Below, one piece after another: positions 18,487-26,793 of a stretch of DNA of 64,000 nt. The stretch lies in the NCBI RefSeq assembly GCF_044748305.1, contig NZ_JBIVFT010000007.1, positions 62,001-126,000 of the forward strand, written 5' to 3'. The stretch is from Arthrobacter_E sp044748305. Lineage in GTDB: Bacteria > Actinomycetota > Actinomycetes > Actinomycetales > Micrococcaceae. A program made the position numbers and the translations under genes. Each line of letters begins with the position of its first letter. Positions within the stretch are counted from its first letter, which is position 1. Under the pieces are notes generated by a model. The model did not search any database and was not told where the DNA came from. It worked only from the letters and a program-made list of their open reading frames with translations.

Positions 18487-19902
18487 TCAGAGGGCTGCCA
18501 CTGCCTCAGCAGCGGCCGAATTGGCGTGGGCGGCGGCGGCCACGGCGGCTGCGACGTCCTTGGTCACCTGCAGGTCGAAAATGCTCGGGATGATGTAGCT
18601 GGCGTTGAGCTCATTATCAGCCACGCGGTTGGCGATCGCTTCTGCGGCGGCCACGAGCATGTCCGGGGTGATGTCGCTTGCTCCGGCGTCCAGGAGACCG
18701 CGGAACAGGCCGGGGAAGGCCAGGACGTTGTTGATCTGATTCGGGAAGTCGCTGCGGCCCGTGGCCACGACGGCCGCGTGCTTGGATGCGACCACCGGGT
18801 CGACCTCGGGGGTGGGGTTGGCCATGGCGAAGACGATCGCGTCCTTGGCCATGGAGGCCACGTGCTCCTCGCCCAGGATGTTCGGAGCGGAGACGCCGAT
18901 GAAGACGTCGGCGCCGGCCAGAGCGTCGTGAAGGCTGCCGGAGTAGCCCTCCTCGTTGGTGTTCTGGGCGATCCAGGTGCGGTGGCGGTCGTCGTAGCTC
19001 TCACCCTTGTGGATGGCGCCGGAACGGCCGGCCGCGATGATGTGCTGAGCGCCCTGGGCCTTGAGGAGCTGGATGATGGCGGAGCCGGCCGCGCCGACGC
19101 CGGAGACGACGATCTTGACGTCCTCGATCTTCTTGCCCACCACGCGCAGGGCGTTGACGAGGGCGGCGAGGGTCACGATGGCGGTGCCGTGCTGGTCGTC
19201 GTGGAAGACCGGGATGTCGAGCTCGTCGCGCAGACGGGCCTCGATCTCGAAGCAACGGGGAGCTGCGATGTCCTCCAGGTTCACACCGCCGAAGACGGGT
19301 GCGAGGAGCTTGACGGTGCGGATGATCTCCTCGGTGTCCTGGGTGTCCAGGCAGACCGGCCAGGCGTCGACATTGGCGAACTGCTTGAAGAGCGCGGCCT
19401 TGCCTTCCATGACGGGGAGGGCGGCTGCGGGGCCGATGTTACCGAGACCCAGCACTGCGGAGCCGTCGGTGACGACGGCGACGGTGTTGCGCTTGACGGT
19501 GAGGTTGCGGGCGGCGGAGGGATCCTCGGCGATAGCCATGCAGACGCGGGCGACGCCGGGGGTGTAGGCCCGGGAGAGGTCGTCACGGTTGCGCAGCGGA
19601 ACCTTCGGGACCACCTCGAGCTTGCCGCCGAGGTGCATCAGGAAGGTGCGGTCCGAGACGTGCAGGACCTTGACGCCTTCCAGCGCGTTGAGGGCTGCCT
19701 CGACGCGCTTCGCGTGCTCGTCATCCGTGGTGTTGCAGGTGACGTCGACGACGATGGTGTTGTGGTGGGATTCCGCCACGTCCAACGCGGTGACGGCAGC
19801 GCCCGCGTTGCCGACGGCGGCGGCGAGCTCACTGGTGGCGGTGAAGCTCGAAGGGGCCTCGACGCGCAGGGTGATGGAATTTCCGGGGCTGGGATTCGCC
19901 AT
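18487..19902 (-). CDS. NAD(P)-dependent malic enzyme with N-terminal ACT domain
   Basis: A 471-residue malic enzyme that decarboxylates malate to pyruvate. Residues 1-80 form an ACT-like regulatory domain (TLRVEAPSSF). The catalytic region follows with YTPGVARVC, DGSAVLGLGNIG, PVFHDDQHGTAIV and the nucleotide-binding VVSGVGAAGSAI. It heads the minus-strand group containing aceB, the CitE-like gene and allE and is divergent from the IclR regulator. Two IclR-type palindromes lie in the shared 230-bp promoter region. Paired with AceB and AceE it completes a cycle for glyoxylate oxidation. Confidence 0.95.
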   Translation of the reverse strand: MANPSPGNSITLRVEAPSSFTATSELAAAVGNAGAAVTALDVAESHHNTIVVDVTCNTTDDEHAKRVEAALNALEGVKVLHVSDRTFLMHLGGKLEVVPKVPLRNRDDLSRAYTPGVARVCMAIAEDPSAARNLTVKRNTVAVVTDGSAVLGLGNIGPAAALPVMEGKAALFKQFANVDAWPVCLDTQDTEEIIRTVKLLAPVFGGVNLEDIAAPRCFEIEARLRDELDIPVFHDDQHGTAIVTLAALVNALRVVGKKIEDVKIVVSGVGAAGSAIIQLLKAQGAQHIIAAGRSGAIHKGESYDDRHRTWIAQNTNEEGYSGSLHDALAGADVFIGVSAPNILGEEHVASMAKDAIVFAMANPTPEVDPVVASKHAAVVATGRSDFPNQINNVLAFPGLFRGLLDAGASDITPDMLVAAAEAIANRVADNELNASYIIPSIFDLQVTKDVAAAVAAAAHANSAAAEAVAAL

Positions 19903-19954
19903 TGAATACTCCTCCAGAGTAGGGCCCGCGGGGCTTCGGTAGTCCGCGAGATGT

Positions 19955-19969
19955 TTTCGTATTATGGAT
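19955..19969. promoter_or_regulatory. IclR-type box, malic enzyme side
   Basis: TTTCGTATTATGGAT matches the box at 38181-38195 at 12 of 15 positions. It lies 53 bp upstream of the malic enzyme start, within an AT-rich promoter stretch. Confidence 0.55.
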
Positions 19970-20061
19970 ATTATTCTCTACAGAGCGGAAAGACAAGACC
20001 AAAAAGTGCTTGCATCCAGACCGTTTCTAACTGTTGTATGTATCTAGGCGGTCCGAAGCCT

Positions 20062-20076
20062 TTCCGCGATGCGGAT
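20062..20076. promoter_or_regulatory. IclR-type box, regulator side
   Basis: TTCCGCGATGCGGAT is a palindrome with TTCCG / CGGAT arms and a 5-nt centre, 56 bp before the regulator start. It abuts GATAAGAT, a possible -10 element, which suggests autoregulation. Confidence 0.65.
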
Positions 20077-20132
20077 AAGATTTACCGGTAGTGACCGCGC
20101 ACACCTACGCAACGACGCGGGAAGGAGTTGGG

Positions 20133-20888
20133 ATGGCAGAGAAGCCCTCAGGCGGTGTCCAGTCCGTGGAACGCGTCTTCGAACTGCTGGAACTCATCAC
20201 GGACGCAGGCGGGGATGTGACGCTCAGTGAGCTGTCCTCTTCGACGGATCTGCCGCTGCCCACCATCCATCGGCTCCTGCGCACGCTGGTGTCCCTCGGG
20301 TACATTCGCCAGCTGCCCAATCGGCGCTACGCCCTGGGCCCGCGGCTGATCCGCCTCGGCGAGGCGGCCTCGATGCAGCTCGGCGCCGTCGCACGCCCTC
20401 AGCTCAAGACGCTGGTGGACCGTCTCGGGGAGACCGCCAACATGGCGGTGCTGGACACGGACATGATCATCTATGTGGCCCAGGTGCCGTCTCCGCACGC
20501 CATGCGCATGTTCACCGAGGTGGGCCGCCGTGCGCATATGCACGACACCGGCGTCGGCAAGGCGATCCTCGCTCAGCTCGACGACGAGACCGTGCGGGGC
20601 ATCGTGCAGCGCACCGGGATGCCGACCCCCACCGTCAAGAGCCTCGGGACCATCGACGATCTGCTGGCGGACCTGGCGGACATCCGGGAACGGGGCTACT
20701 CGATCGACGAGGAGGAGCAGGAGCTCGGTGTACGGTGCTTCGCCATGGCGGTGCCCAATGCGCCGACGCCGTGTGCGATCTCCGTCTCGGGCCCGATCAC
20801 CCGTGTGGACCAGTCCTTCTCGGAGCGGGCCGTGCCCATGCTCCGTGACGCCGCTGCGGCGCTGTCCCTGGAGTTCAACCGCGTCTGA
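20133..20888 (+). CDS. IclR-family regulator (AllR-like) of purine/ureide catabolism
   Basis: A 251-residue IclR-family regulator. The start at 20133 is preferred over GTG at 20091 because GAAGGAG (20121-20127) sits 5 nt before it. The winged helix (VERVFELLELITDAGGDVTL, then STDLPLPTIHRLLRTL) covers about residues 8-65, followed by the effector domain (GRRAHMHDTGVGKAILA, GYSIDEEEQELGVRCFA). AllR proteins sense glyoxylate or allantoin-type ligands, and the surrounding genes are all purine or glyoxylate enzymes. A 15-bp palindrome at its own promoter recurs before the uricase, deaminase and allantoin-permease genes, which makes it the best candidate for the local repressor. Confidence 0.88.
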   Translation: MAEKPSGGVQSVERVFELLELITDAGGDVTLSELSSSTDLPLPTIHRLLRTLVSLGYIRQLPNRRYALGPRLIRLGEAASMQLGAVARPQLKTLVDRLGETANMAVLDTDMIIYVAQVPSPHAMRMFTEVGRRAHMHDTGVGKAILAQLDDETVRGIVQRTGMPTPTVKSLGTIDDLLADLADIRERGYSIDEEEQELGVRCFAMAVPNAPTPCAISVSGPITRVDQSFSERAVPMLRDAAAALSLEFNRV

Positions 20889-20902
20889 CGCCCGTCCCTC
20901 CT

Positions 20903-20965
20903 CCGCGAAGTTACAGCTGACGCCCCTAAACCTCGGTTTTAGGGGCGTCAGCTGTAACTTCGCGG
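20903..20965. repeat. long hairpin, left partner of a pair flanking the DUF559-like gene
   Basis: A 28-bp perfect stem (20903-20930 with 20938-20965) with outer end CCGCGAAGTTACAG. It differs from the hairpin at 21972-22028 at only a few positions. It is placed after the IclR stop and before the next plus-strand gene, and lacks a clear T-tract. Confidence 0.85.
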
Positions 20966-21029
20966 GGTGAAGTGTTCGATTCCTGTGGATAACCCGCCGC
21001 GGGTGCCGGTCGACTGGCCAGAATGAGGC

Positions 21030-21986
21030 ATGCCACGTCGCGCCGCCCCGCTCCCGGAATCGCTCCTTGGGACTTCGTTCGCACTGACCAGATCAGATCG
21101 GCTGGACGTTCCACGTAAGAGGACACTCGGCCGCGACCTCACAGTTCCCTCCCGAGGACTTCGTTTTCCTGTTGAGGCGGAGCTATCCATGACGTCGTTG
21201 CTGCGCGGCTATTCCGAACTGGACGAAAGCTCCGTGCTCGTCGACTTCAGCGCCGCACGGATCTGGCGGGCGCCTCTGCCCCTGTGGCTGCCGCGGTGCG
21301 GGGAAGTCCGCCTCGCGCGTCCGAGTGGGGCGAGCACTCCGCGGCGGAAGCGGGTCGGCGGCAGAAAGCTGAGTTTCGCGTCAGGGGAAGTGGTGATCCA
21401 CGACGGCGTCCGGGTCACCTCGCCGGCGCGGACCTACCTCGACCTTGCGGAGTTCCTTCGCTTGGAGGACCTGGTGGCGGTGGGCGACTACTTGGTCAAC
21501 GCGCATGACGAACACCATCCTTACCCGCGCAAGGCACTGTGCACCGTGGCCGAACTGAGGGGAACTGTCGAAGCGCATCCGGGGAAGCGTGGGATCAAGA
21601 AGGCCAGGCTGGCGCTCGACATGGTTCGCGTCGGTGCGGACTCCGCCCAGGAGACCTTGCTCCGTCTGGCCCTGATTGAGCACGGGCTGCCCGAACCCGT
21701 GCTCAATCATTCGCTGTCCTTGCCGTGGCGCGGTGTTTGCGTGTGGCCGGACGCCGCGTATCCGGAATGGAGGCTCTCACTGCAGTACGACGGCGGTGTG
21801 CACGATGGCAAGGATCAGTACCTCCGGGACTTCGAACGTCAACGACTGACCGAGGAAGCCGGGTGGACCGAGGTCCGAATCGGGAAAGGTGACCTGAAAG
21901 GGAGCCGGCCGTTCGCCGTCGTCCGCGTCCGTGAGGCGCTCGCGAGTGCAGGATGGCCCGGCAACCGAGCCCGAAGTTACAGTTGA
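21030..21986 (+). CDS. DUF559 / AbiEi-like hypothetical protein
   Basis: A 318-residue protein with no secure function. The C-terminal region (PEWRLSLQYDGGVH, then YLRDFERQRLTEEAGW) resembles the Vsr/DUF559 endonuclease-like fold common in actinobacterial hypothetical proteins. The N-terminal half has an arginine-rich stretch and a VTSPARTYLDLAEFL motif seen in AbiEi-like proteins. ATG at 21030 has only a weak TGAGG upstream. The gene interrupts the purine cluster and is bracketed by two near-identical long hairpins, the right one encoding its last residues and its stop codon. It may be an accessory cassette; no partner gene is visible. Confidence 0.7.
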   Translation: MPRRAAPLPESLLGTSFALTRSDRLDVPRKRTLGRDLTVPSRGLRFPVEAELSMTSLLRGYSELDESSVLVDFSAARIWRAPLPLWLPRCGEVRLARPSGASTPRRKRVGGRKLSFASGEVVIHDGVRVTSPARTYLDLAEFLRLEDLVAVGDYLVNAHDEHHPYPRKALCTVAELRGTVEAHPGKRGIKKARLALDMVRVGADSAQETLLRLALIEHGLPEPVLNHSLSLPWRGVCVWPDAAYPEWRLSLQYDGGVHDGKDQYLRDFERQRLTEEAGWTEVRIGKGDLKGSRPFAVVRVREALASAGWPGNRARSYS

Positions 21987-22028
21987 CGCCCCTAAAACTC
22001 AGTTTTAGGGGCGTCAACTGTTACTTCG
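21972..22028. repeat. long hairpin, right partner, contains the DUF559-like gene stop
   Basis: A 28-bp stem (21972-21999 with 22001-22028, one mismatch) that is nearly the same sequence as the hairpin at 20903-20965. The stop codon at 21984-21986 lies inside the left arm. It also separates this gene from the convergent permease. Confidence 0.85.
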
Positions 22029-22044
22029 CGGAGGGGGAGGTGCG

Positions 22045-23517
22045 CTAGTGAGCGCTCTCGGGCTCGATCGGGACTTCCTTGCCGTCGCAGTCGATCAGCT
22101 TGCCGTTCTCGAAGCGGTCACCCTCGCGCAGTACGCGGATCTGCTGCGTGGTGAGCACTCTGTCCGAGCCTGCCACGAACACCGAGGAGTCCTTGGAGTT
22201 ACCCGCCTTGAAGTGGTTGAACAGCACGTTCAGCAGGATCGCCATGATGGCGGCTGAGCTGATGCCGGAGTGGAAGATCGTGATGAACCAATCCGGGAAC
22301 TTGTTGTAGATGGTCGGGCTCACCACGGGCAGCAGGCCGAAGCCCAGCGAAGAAGCCACGATGATCAGGTTCATATTGCCCTTGTACTCCACGGTGGAGA
22401 GCGTCCGGATGCCGGAGGCCGCCACGGTGGCGAACAGGATCACGCCGGCGCCGCCGAGCACTGGCATCGGGACAGACTGGACCACGCGGCCCACCACGGG
22501 GAACAGGCCCAGGAGGATCAGGATGCCGCCACCGGCGGTGACCACGAAGCGGCTCTTGATGCCGGTGATGGCCACCAGGCCCACGTTCTGGGCGAAGGCG
22601 CTCTGGGTGAAGGAGCCGAACACCGGCGCGACGGCGCTGGAGATCATGTCGGCGCGCAGGCCGTTGGCGACGCGCTTGCGGTCCACCTTGGTTCCGACGA
22701 TCTCACCGACGGCGATGATGTCGGCGCTGGTCTCGGTCAGGGTCACCAGGATCACGATGAACATCGAGATGATGGAAGCCACGTTGAAGGTCGGCGGGCC
22801 GAAGGCGAACGGGGTCGGGATGGCGAAGATCGCGCCGGTGCCCACCTTGGAGAAGTCGGCCTGGCCAGTGAAGATGGCGATGACGGTGCCGAGGACCATG
22901 GCGAGCAGGATGGACAGGCGGGAGATGGTGCCGCTGCCGACCTTGGAGAGGACCAGGGCGATCACGAAGGTGACGCCGGCCAGTGCCAGGTTCGGGACGC
23001 TGCCGTAGTCAGGTGCCTTGGAGTTGCCGCCCATGACCCAGTTGGCCGCGACCGGCAGGAGCGTCAGGCCGATGGTGGTGATCACGGTGCCGGTCACCAC
23101 CGGCGGGAAGAATCGCAGGATCTGGGAGAACAACGGCGCTATGAGCAGGCCGATGATCGAGGCGACGATCACGGAACCGAAAACGGCCGGGAGCCCTCCG
23201 CCCTGGGAGACGATGGCACCCATGGTTGCCACGCCGGCGAAGGAGACACCCTGCACCAGCGGGAGCTGAGAGCCGAAGAACTTCACTCCCAGGGTCTGCA
23301 GCAGCGTTGCGACACCGCCCATGAAGAGGCAGCTGGCGATCAGTACACCGATCTGGTCCGGCTGGAGGCCGGCGGCCTGGCCGATGACCAGCGGGGGAGC
23401 GATGATGCCGCCGTACATGGTGAGAACGTGCTGGAGCCCGTACGCGACGGTTGCACCGAGCGGGAGGCGCTCGTCCTCTGGCCGTGTAGCGGTGGGCTTG
23501 ACGGTTGTTGCACTCAT
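22045..23517 (-). CDS. NCS2 nucleobase:cation symporter (xanthine/urate type)
   Basis: A 490-residue membrane permease of the NAT/NCS2 family with about 14 hydrophobic segments. Residues near the first helix include the family GLQHVL motif. The NAT signature is present as QNVGLVAITG. With uricase as its upstream neighbour on the same strand (277 bp gap), xanthine or urate uptake is most likely. CAGGAAG precedes the ATG. A stem-loop after uricase may separate the two transcripts, although read-through is possible. Confidence 0.92.
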   Translation of the reverse strand: MSATTVKPTATRPEDERLPLGATVAYGLQHVLTMYGGIIAPPLVIGQAAGLQPDQIGVLIASCLFMGGVATLLQTLGVKFFGSQLPLVQGVSFAGVATMGAIVSQGGGLPAVFGSVIVASIIGLLIAPLFSQILRFFPPVVTGTVITTIGLTLLPVAANWVMGGNSKAPDYGSVPNLALAGVTFVIALVLSKVGSGTISRLSILLAMVLGTVIAIFTGQADFSKVGTGAIFAIPTPFAFGPPTFNVASIISMFIVILVTLTETSADIIAVGEIVGTKVDRKRVANGLRADMISSAVAPVFGSFTQSAFAQNVGLVAITGIKSRFVVTAGGGILILLGLFPVVGRVVQSVPMPVLGGAGVILFATVAASGIRTLSTVEYKGNMNLIIVASSLGFGLLPVVSPTIYNKFPDWFITIFHSGISSAAIMAILLNVLFNHFKAGNSKDSSVFVAGSDRVLTTQQIRVLREGDRFENGKLIDCDGKEVPIEPESAH

Positions 23518-23710
23518 TTCAGACTTCCTGTCTGCCTAATGATTGGTGAGGTGCCGCGGCGTTGCGGCGAGGGTGGCCGACATCGGTGGGAACCGGGGGC
23601 CGGAGAACTGGAGGGGTGTGCGGTCCGGCGCCATTGCCGGGGCACGAAAGTCAGTCAGGGGGGAACGACGACGCCGGGTCGCCTGGGCGGTGTGGTTCCG
23701 TGGTGGGGTG

Positions 23711-23783
23711 TCACCCGGGCCGCGCTGGCCGCCGCAGCGGTGCAGAGCAGGCACGGTGGGCGCCGAACGCGCGGCCCGGGTGA
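23711..23783 (-). terminator. stem-loop between uricase and the NCS2 permease
   Basis: Perfect 15-bp arms, 23711-23725 and 23769-23783, enclose 43 nt and begin 11 nt beyond the uricase stop. There is no T-tract. It is a candidate terminator or mRNA 3'-end stabiliser. Nothing coding is evident in the 277-bp gap 23518-23794. Confidence 0.5.
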
Positions 23784-23794
23784 GTTTCTGGATG

Positions 23795-24706
23795 TCAGCA
23801 GAAGCCGACGATGCCGTCCCAGGCGTTGCCCGGGTCGGAGATGGTCTCGCGCTCGAAGTTGGCCTCGATCAGGCCGTACGGGCGGTCGGCCGCGAAGAAG
23901 ACTTCGCCGGGGTTGTCGAGACCGAACGGGGTGAGATCCACGACGAAGTGGTGCTTGTTCGGGGTGGAGAAACGCAGCTCGTCGATCTCGGGGTGAGCTT
24001 CGAAGACCTTCTGGGCCATCTGGAAGAGCGTCTGCTGCAGTGCGTAGGAGTACTCCTCGGAGAAGCCTTCCAGGAGCAGGGCCTTCACGGACTCATAGGT
24101 GGCGTTGAAGTCGACGGTGCCGTTGGCGACGGCCTCGTTGTTGTAGCGCCAGCGGGCGGAGACGTCGGTGGCCAGGATGCGGTCCGTGGTCTCCTGCAGG
24201 GTGGTGTACTTGTCCTTCGGGTAGCCGACGAAGCCGGACTGCGTGGACTTGAGGACCGTGAGGTCGTTCAGGCCGGAGATGACGTAGATGTCGTCACCGT
24301 CCTTGGTCACCACGGAGTTGCGGACTTCCTGGCCCTTGCGGACGAAGGAGTGGTTGTGCTCCTGGCCGCCGGCGAGGATGCGCTCCCAGGCGAACTGCTC
24401 GGCTTCCCAGCGACCGCCGGTGACCCACTCGAATTCGCCGGTGAAGTGGTTGGCGAGGCGGATGAGGAATTCCTCGGGGGAGCCGATGCCGTCACGGGCG
24501 AAGGCGAACACGGTGTTCTTCTGGGTGTCGGTCGGGACGACGTGCGCGTTGTCGCCGTCGATGTGCGCCGCAGTGAAGTCGCCGCGGAGCTGGGACGTGA
24601 CGTTGAGGTCCTCGATCTCGTGGCGATCCGTGTCGCGGGTGATCTTGACGACGCGGTTCTCGGCCTTGCCGTACTGGTTCTTGCCGAGGACGATGTTGCT
24701 GCTCAT
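23795..24706 (-). CDS. urate oxidase (uricase)
   Basis: A 303-residue cofactor-independent uricase, converting urate to 5-hydroxyisourate. The start at 24706 (MSSNIVLGKNQYGKAENRVV) gives the usual family length; the open frame runs upstream but would translate the leader RNA. Recognisable segments are LTVLKSTQSGFVGYPKDKYT (near residue 160) and the NKHHFVVDL segment. The 5' leader contains a pseudoknot-like element followed by an intrinsic terminator, so expression is probably controlled by attenuation in addition to an upstream promoter. Hydroxyisourate hydrolase and OHCU decarboxylase are not encoded in this window. Confidence 0.95.
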   Translation of the reverse strand: MSSNIVLGKNQYGKAENRVVKITRDTDRHEIEDLNVTSQLRGDFTAAHIDGDNAHVVPTDTQKNTVFAFARDGIGSPEEFLIRLANHFTGEFEWVTGGRWEAEQFAWERILAGGQEHNHSFVRKGQEVRNSVVTKDGDDIYVISGLNDLTVLKSTQSGFVGYPKDKYTTLQETTDRILATDVSARWRYNNEAVANGTVDFNATYESVKALLLEGFSEEYSYALQQTLFQMAQKVFEAHPEIDELRFSTPNKHHFVVDLTPFGLDNPGEVFFAADRPYGLIEANFERETISDPGNAWDGIVGFC

Positions 24707-24793
24707 GGTCTGCTCAACTTTCCTGGTGGGCTTCGCTGCCCACCGCTCTGGTGTCGTGCGCCGTATGGCGCCTGTTGTGGCGGATCCCGGCAC

Positions 24794-24826
24794 AAAAAAA
24801 GAGCCGACATCCGTGGATGCCAGCTC
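24794..24826 (-). terminator. intrinsic terminator within the uricase leader
   Basis: On the minus strand GAGCUGGCAUCC (24826-24815) pairs with GGAUGUCGGCUC (24812-24801) with two G-U pairs, followed by a run of seven U (24800-24794). It stands 88 nt before the uricase start codon, so it is an attenuator rather than a gene end. Confidence 0.85.
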
Positions 24827-24879
24827 ATTACGACCCTGCCTGCTGCTCTCAGGTAACCCGTGATGTGGATCACGAATTG
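24821..24879 (-). ncRNA. candidate H-type pseudoknot riboswitch, uricase leader
   Basis: Reading the minus strand, CCUG (24853-24850) can pair with CAGG (24838-24835). CAGC in the intervening loop (24845-24842) can pair with GCUG (24824-24821), across a 10-nt linker ending UAAUGA. That is an H-type pseudoknot. Its last strand is also part of the terminator stem, so folding would prevent termination. The same strands, order and linker length recur in the 8-oxoguanine-type deaminase leader. The proposed 5' end near 24879 follows from a promoter match. Confidence 0.6.
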
Positions 24880-24885
24880 CTCAAT

Positions 24886-24915
24886 ATCGTAGGCACGGCC
24901 TTGTCGTGTTGTAAA
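24886..24915 (-). promoter_or_regulatory. predicted uricase promoter
   Basis: On the minus strand TTTACA (24915-24910), an 18-nt spacer and TACGAT (24891-24886). The -35 overlaps TGTTGTAAATCACA (24907-24920 on the plus strand), which resembles a CRP/GlxR-type site. A GTGAT-GTGG-ATCAC inverted repeat at 24860-24873 falls inside the predicted transcript. The rest of the 426-bp gap 24707-25132 holds the leader RNA and two IclR-type boxes. Confidence 0.45.
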
Positions 24916-25023
24916 TCACATTTTTTGAATCACTCAAAATTGGCGATTGTGACAGTCGGCTCTCGCGGCCGCCCTGGAAGCGCTCCGGAAGGTCTTGACG
25001 GCGAGGGGTGGCCTCTCTAGACT

Positions 25024-25038
25024 TTTCGTAGAACAGAA
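25024..25038. promoter_or_regulatory. degenerate IclR-type box
   Basis: TTTCGTAGAACAGAA matches the neighbouring strong box at 10 of 15 positions and lies 21 bp from it centre to centre, consistent with two helically phased operators. Confidence 0.4.
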
Positions 25039-25044
25039 AAGTTC

Positions 25045-25059
25045 TTCCGCAATACGGAA
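25045..25059. promoter_or_regulatory. perfect IclR-type box before small gene / uricase
   Basis: TTCCG-CAATA-CGGAA is a perfect 5-5-5 palindrome, the best copy in the window. It is 74 bp before the small gene at 25133 and upstream of the divergent uricase promoter. Confidence 0.7.
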
Positions 25060-25132
25060 TGTAAAGTGGATGGTCAGCTAGGAACGACCGCTGGAACGCG
25101 GGGTTCCCTGGACGAACGGTAAGGAGTAGATC

Positions 25133-25339
25133 ATGCAGGATCGCAGCAGCACCACCCGGATTCACGAACTCGCGGCCCAGGCCCGCACTCAGGAGTTCTA
25201 CCTGCCGCTCGGCGGGACGGATCCCGACTTCTGCCTGCCGGCGTACCGGCGGGCCCGTGAAGCGGAGGCCGCGAAGGGCCGCGCCAATCGGTGGGTCAAG
25301 GCGCTTCCGTTCTTCCGCAGGACGGCGTCCGGCAATTAG
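25133..25339 (+). CDS. small unknown protein in the uricase region
   Basis: A 68-residue protein I do not recognise. It appears real because AAGGAG lies 6 nt before the ATG, an IclR-type operator precedes it and a perfect 15-bp terminator follows it. The sequence is hydrophilic with an aromatic and proline-rich middle (EFYLPLGGTDPDFCLPAYRR), a charged helix (REAEAAKGRAN) and a basic C-terminus (WVKALPFFRR). There is no signal peptide or transmembrane segment. Position between uricase and a purine deaminase suggests a purine-related accessory role, which is inference only. Confidence 0.7.
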   Translation: MQDRSSTTRIHELAAQARTQEFYLPLGGTDPDFCLPAYRRAREAEAAKGRANRWVKALPFFRRTASGN

Positions 25340-25376
25340 GGTGCGACGGCGGCCTGTCGGCAGGCGTCACTGAGCA

Positions 25377-25416
25377 CGGAAGAACCCCCGGTCAATGGAG
25401 CCCGGGGGTTCTTCCG
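25377..25416. terminator. bidirectional 15-bp terminator
   Basis: A perfect stem (25377-25391 with 25402-25416) with a 10-nt loop lies between the convergent small gene and the deaminase. Confidence 0.85.
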
Positions 25417-25442
25417 TGTGTCATCGAAGGCGGGTCGACGGA

Positions 25443-26792
25443 TCAGGCCATCACGATGCGTCGCGCGGCCGCGCTGTGCCGGCTGATCAACTCGCCGAGG
25501 TCCAGGCCGGGGATCTGGCCGTCCACGACTCGCCAGGTCCCGCCCACCATGACCCGGTCCGCCCGTTCCGCACCGCAGAGCAGGAGTGCGGCGAGGGGGT
25601 CGTGGCTGCCGGAGAAGCGCAGCCCGTCCAGCCGGAAGAAGGCAAGGTCCGCCTGCTTGCCCACCTCGAGCGAACCGATCTGCGCCTCCCTCCCCAGGAC
25701 GCGTGCCGATCCGAGAGTGGCCCATCCGAGAGCCCGTTCCACCGGGATGTCCGCTCCGTAACGCAGGCGCTGAAGATAGAGGGCCTGGCGTGCCTCCTGA
25801 ATCATGTTGGAGGCGTCATTGCTCGCCGAGCCGTCCACCCCCAGGCCGACCGGAGTGCCGGCGTCTTCCAGCTCCACCACGCGTGCGATGCCGGACGCGA
25901 GCCGCATGTTCGACGTCGGGCAGTGTGCGATGCCCGTGCCTGCGGCTCCCAGCCGGGCCACCTCGGCGTCGTCGAAGTGGATCCCGTGACCGAGCCAGCT
26001 CTGCGGGCCGAGCCAGCCGACGTTTTCCAGATAGTCGACGGTGCGCAATCCGAACATCTCCCGGCAGAAGTCCTCCTCGTCCAGGGTTTCGGCAAGGTGG
26101 GTGTGCAGCCTGACTCCATGGCGGGCGGCGAGCTCCGCGCTCTGCGCCATGATCTCGCGGGTCACCGAGAAGGGGGAGCAGGGGGCGAGGGCGATGTGGA
26201 TGTCGGCGTCCGGCGCGGTGGAGTGGTAGCGGGCGATGAGCCGCTCCGAGTCGGCCAGGATGGTGTCCGCGTCCTGGACGACGCTCTGGGGCGGCAGTCC
26301 GCCATCGTCCTCCCCGAGTGTCATGGAGCCGCGGGTCAGCGTTGCGCGCATGCCGAGCCTGCGGACGGCGTCGACCTCGATATCGATGGCGTCGTCGAGT
26401 CCGGCCGGGAAGACGTAGTGGTGATCGGCCGCCGTCGTGCATCCGGAGAGCAGCAGCTCGGCGAGTGCCGCGGTGACCGCGAGATCCAGGCTCTGGGGTG
26501 TGAGACGCGCCCAGACCGGATAGAGGTTCTGGAGCCAGGGGAAGAGTTTGGCGTTGGCGGCCGGCCCCCAGGCGCGGGTGAGGGTCTGGTAGAAGTGGTG
26601 GTGCGTGTTGATCAGCCCGGGAGTCACGACGTGCCCCGAGGCGTCGAAGGTCTCATCCACGGGGGTGGATGGGCTCTGTCCGCTGTTGAGCAGTTCGACG
26701 ATGACCCCGTCCTCGACCACGAGGCCTCCGGGGGCGTTTCGTGGCGATGCGGTGAAGATGTCGAGGGGGTTCTTGATCCAGATCCGGCCCAT
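25443..26792 (-). CDS. 8-oxoguanine deaminase-type amidohydrolase
   Basis: A 449-residue amidohydrolase of the SsnA/TrzN-like group that deaminates purines such as 8-oxoguanine or guanine. Metal-site motifs are visible: PGLINTHHHFYQTL (near residue 65), LHTHLAET (near 235), GHGIHF and GLGVDGSASND. The start at 26792 is chosen because AAAGGA sits 8 nt before it. ATG at 26801 would directly abut that sequence. The RBS lies within a hairpin downstream of a pseudoknot-like element shared with uricase. Some relatives act on triazines, but the purine setting favours 8-oxoguanine. Confidence 0.85.
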   Translation of the reverse strand: MGRIWIKNPLDIFTASPRNAPGGLVVEDGVIVELLNSGQSPSTPVDETFDASGHVVTPGLINTHHHFYQTLTRAWGPAANAKLFPWLQNLYPVWARLTPQSLDLAVTAALAELLLSGCTTAADHHYVFPAGLDDAIDIEVDAVRRLGMRATLTRGSMTLGEDDGGLPPQSVVQDADTILADSERLIARYHSTAPDADIHIALAPCSPFSVTREIMAQSAELAARHGVRLHTHLAETLDEEDFCREMFGLRTVDYLENVGWLGPQSWLGHGIHFDDAEVARLGAAGTGIAHCPTSNMRLASGIARVVELEDAGTPVGLGVDGSASNDASNMIQEARQALYLQRLRYGADIPVERALGWATLGSARVLGREAQIGSLEVGKQADLAFFRLDGLRFSGSHDPLAALLLCGAERADRVMVGGTWRVVDGQIPGLDLGELISRHSAAARRIVMA

Positions 26793-26793
26793 G

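Noticed and set aside
24860..24873. GTGAT-GTGG-ATCAC as a CRP operator
   Set aside because: It falls inside the predicted uricase leader transcript, where it can equally form a small RNA hairpin; position does not favour an operator.
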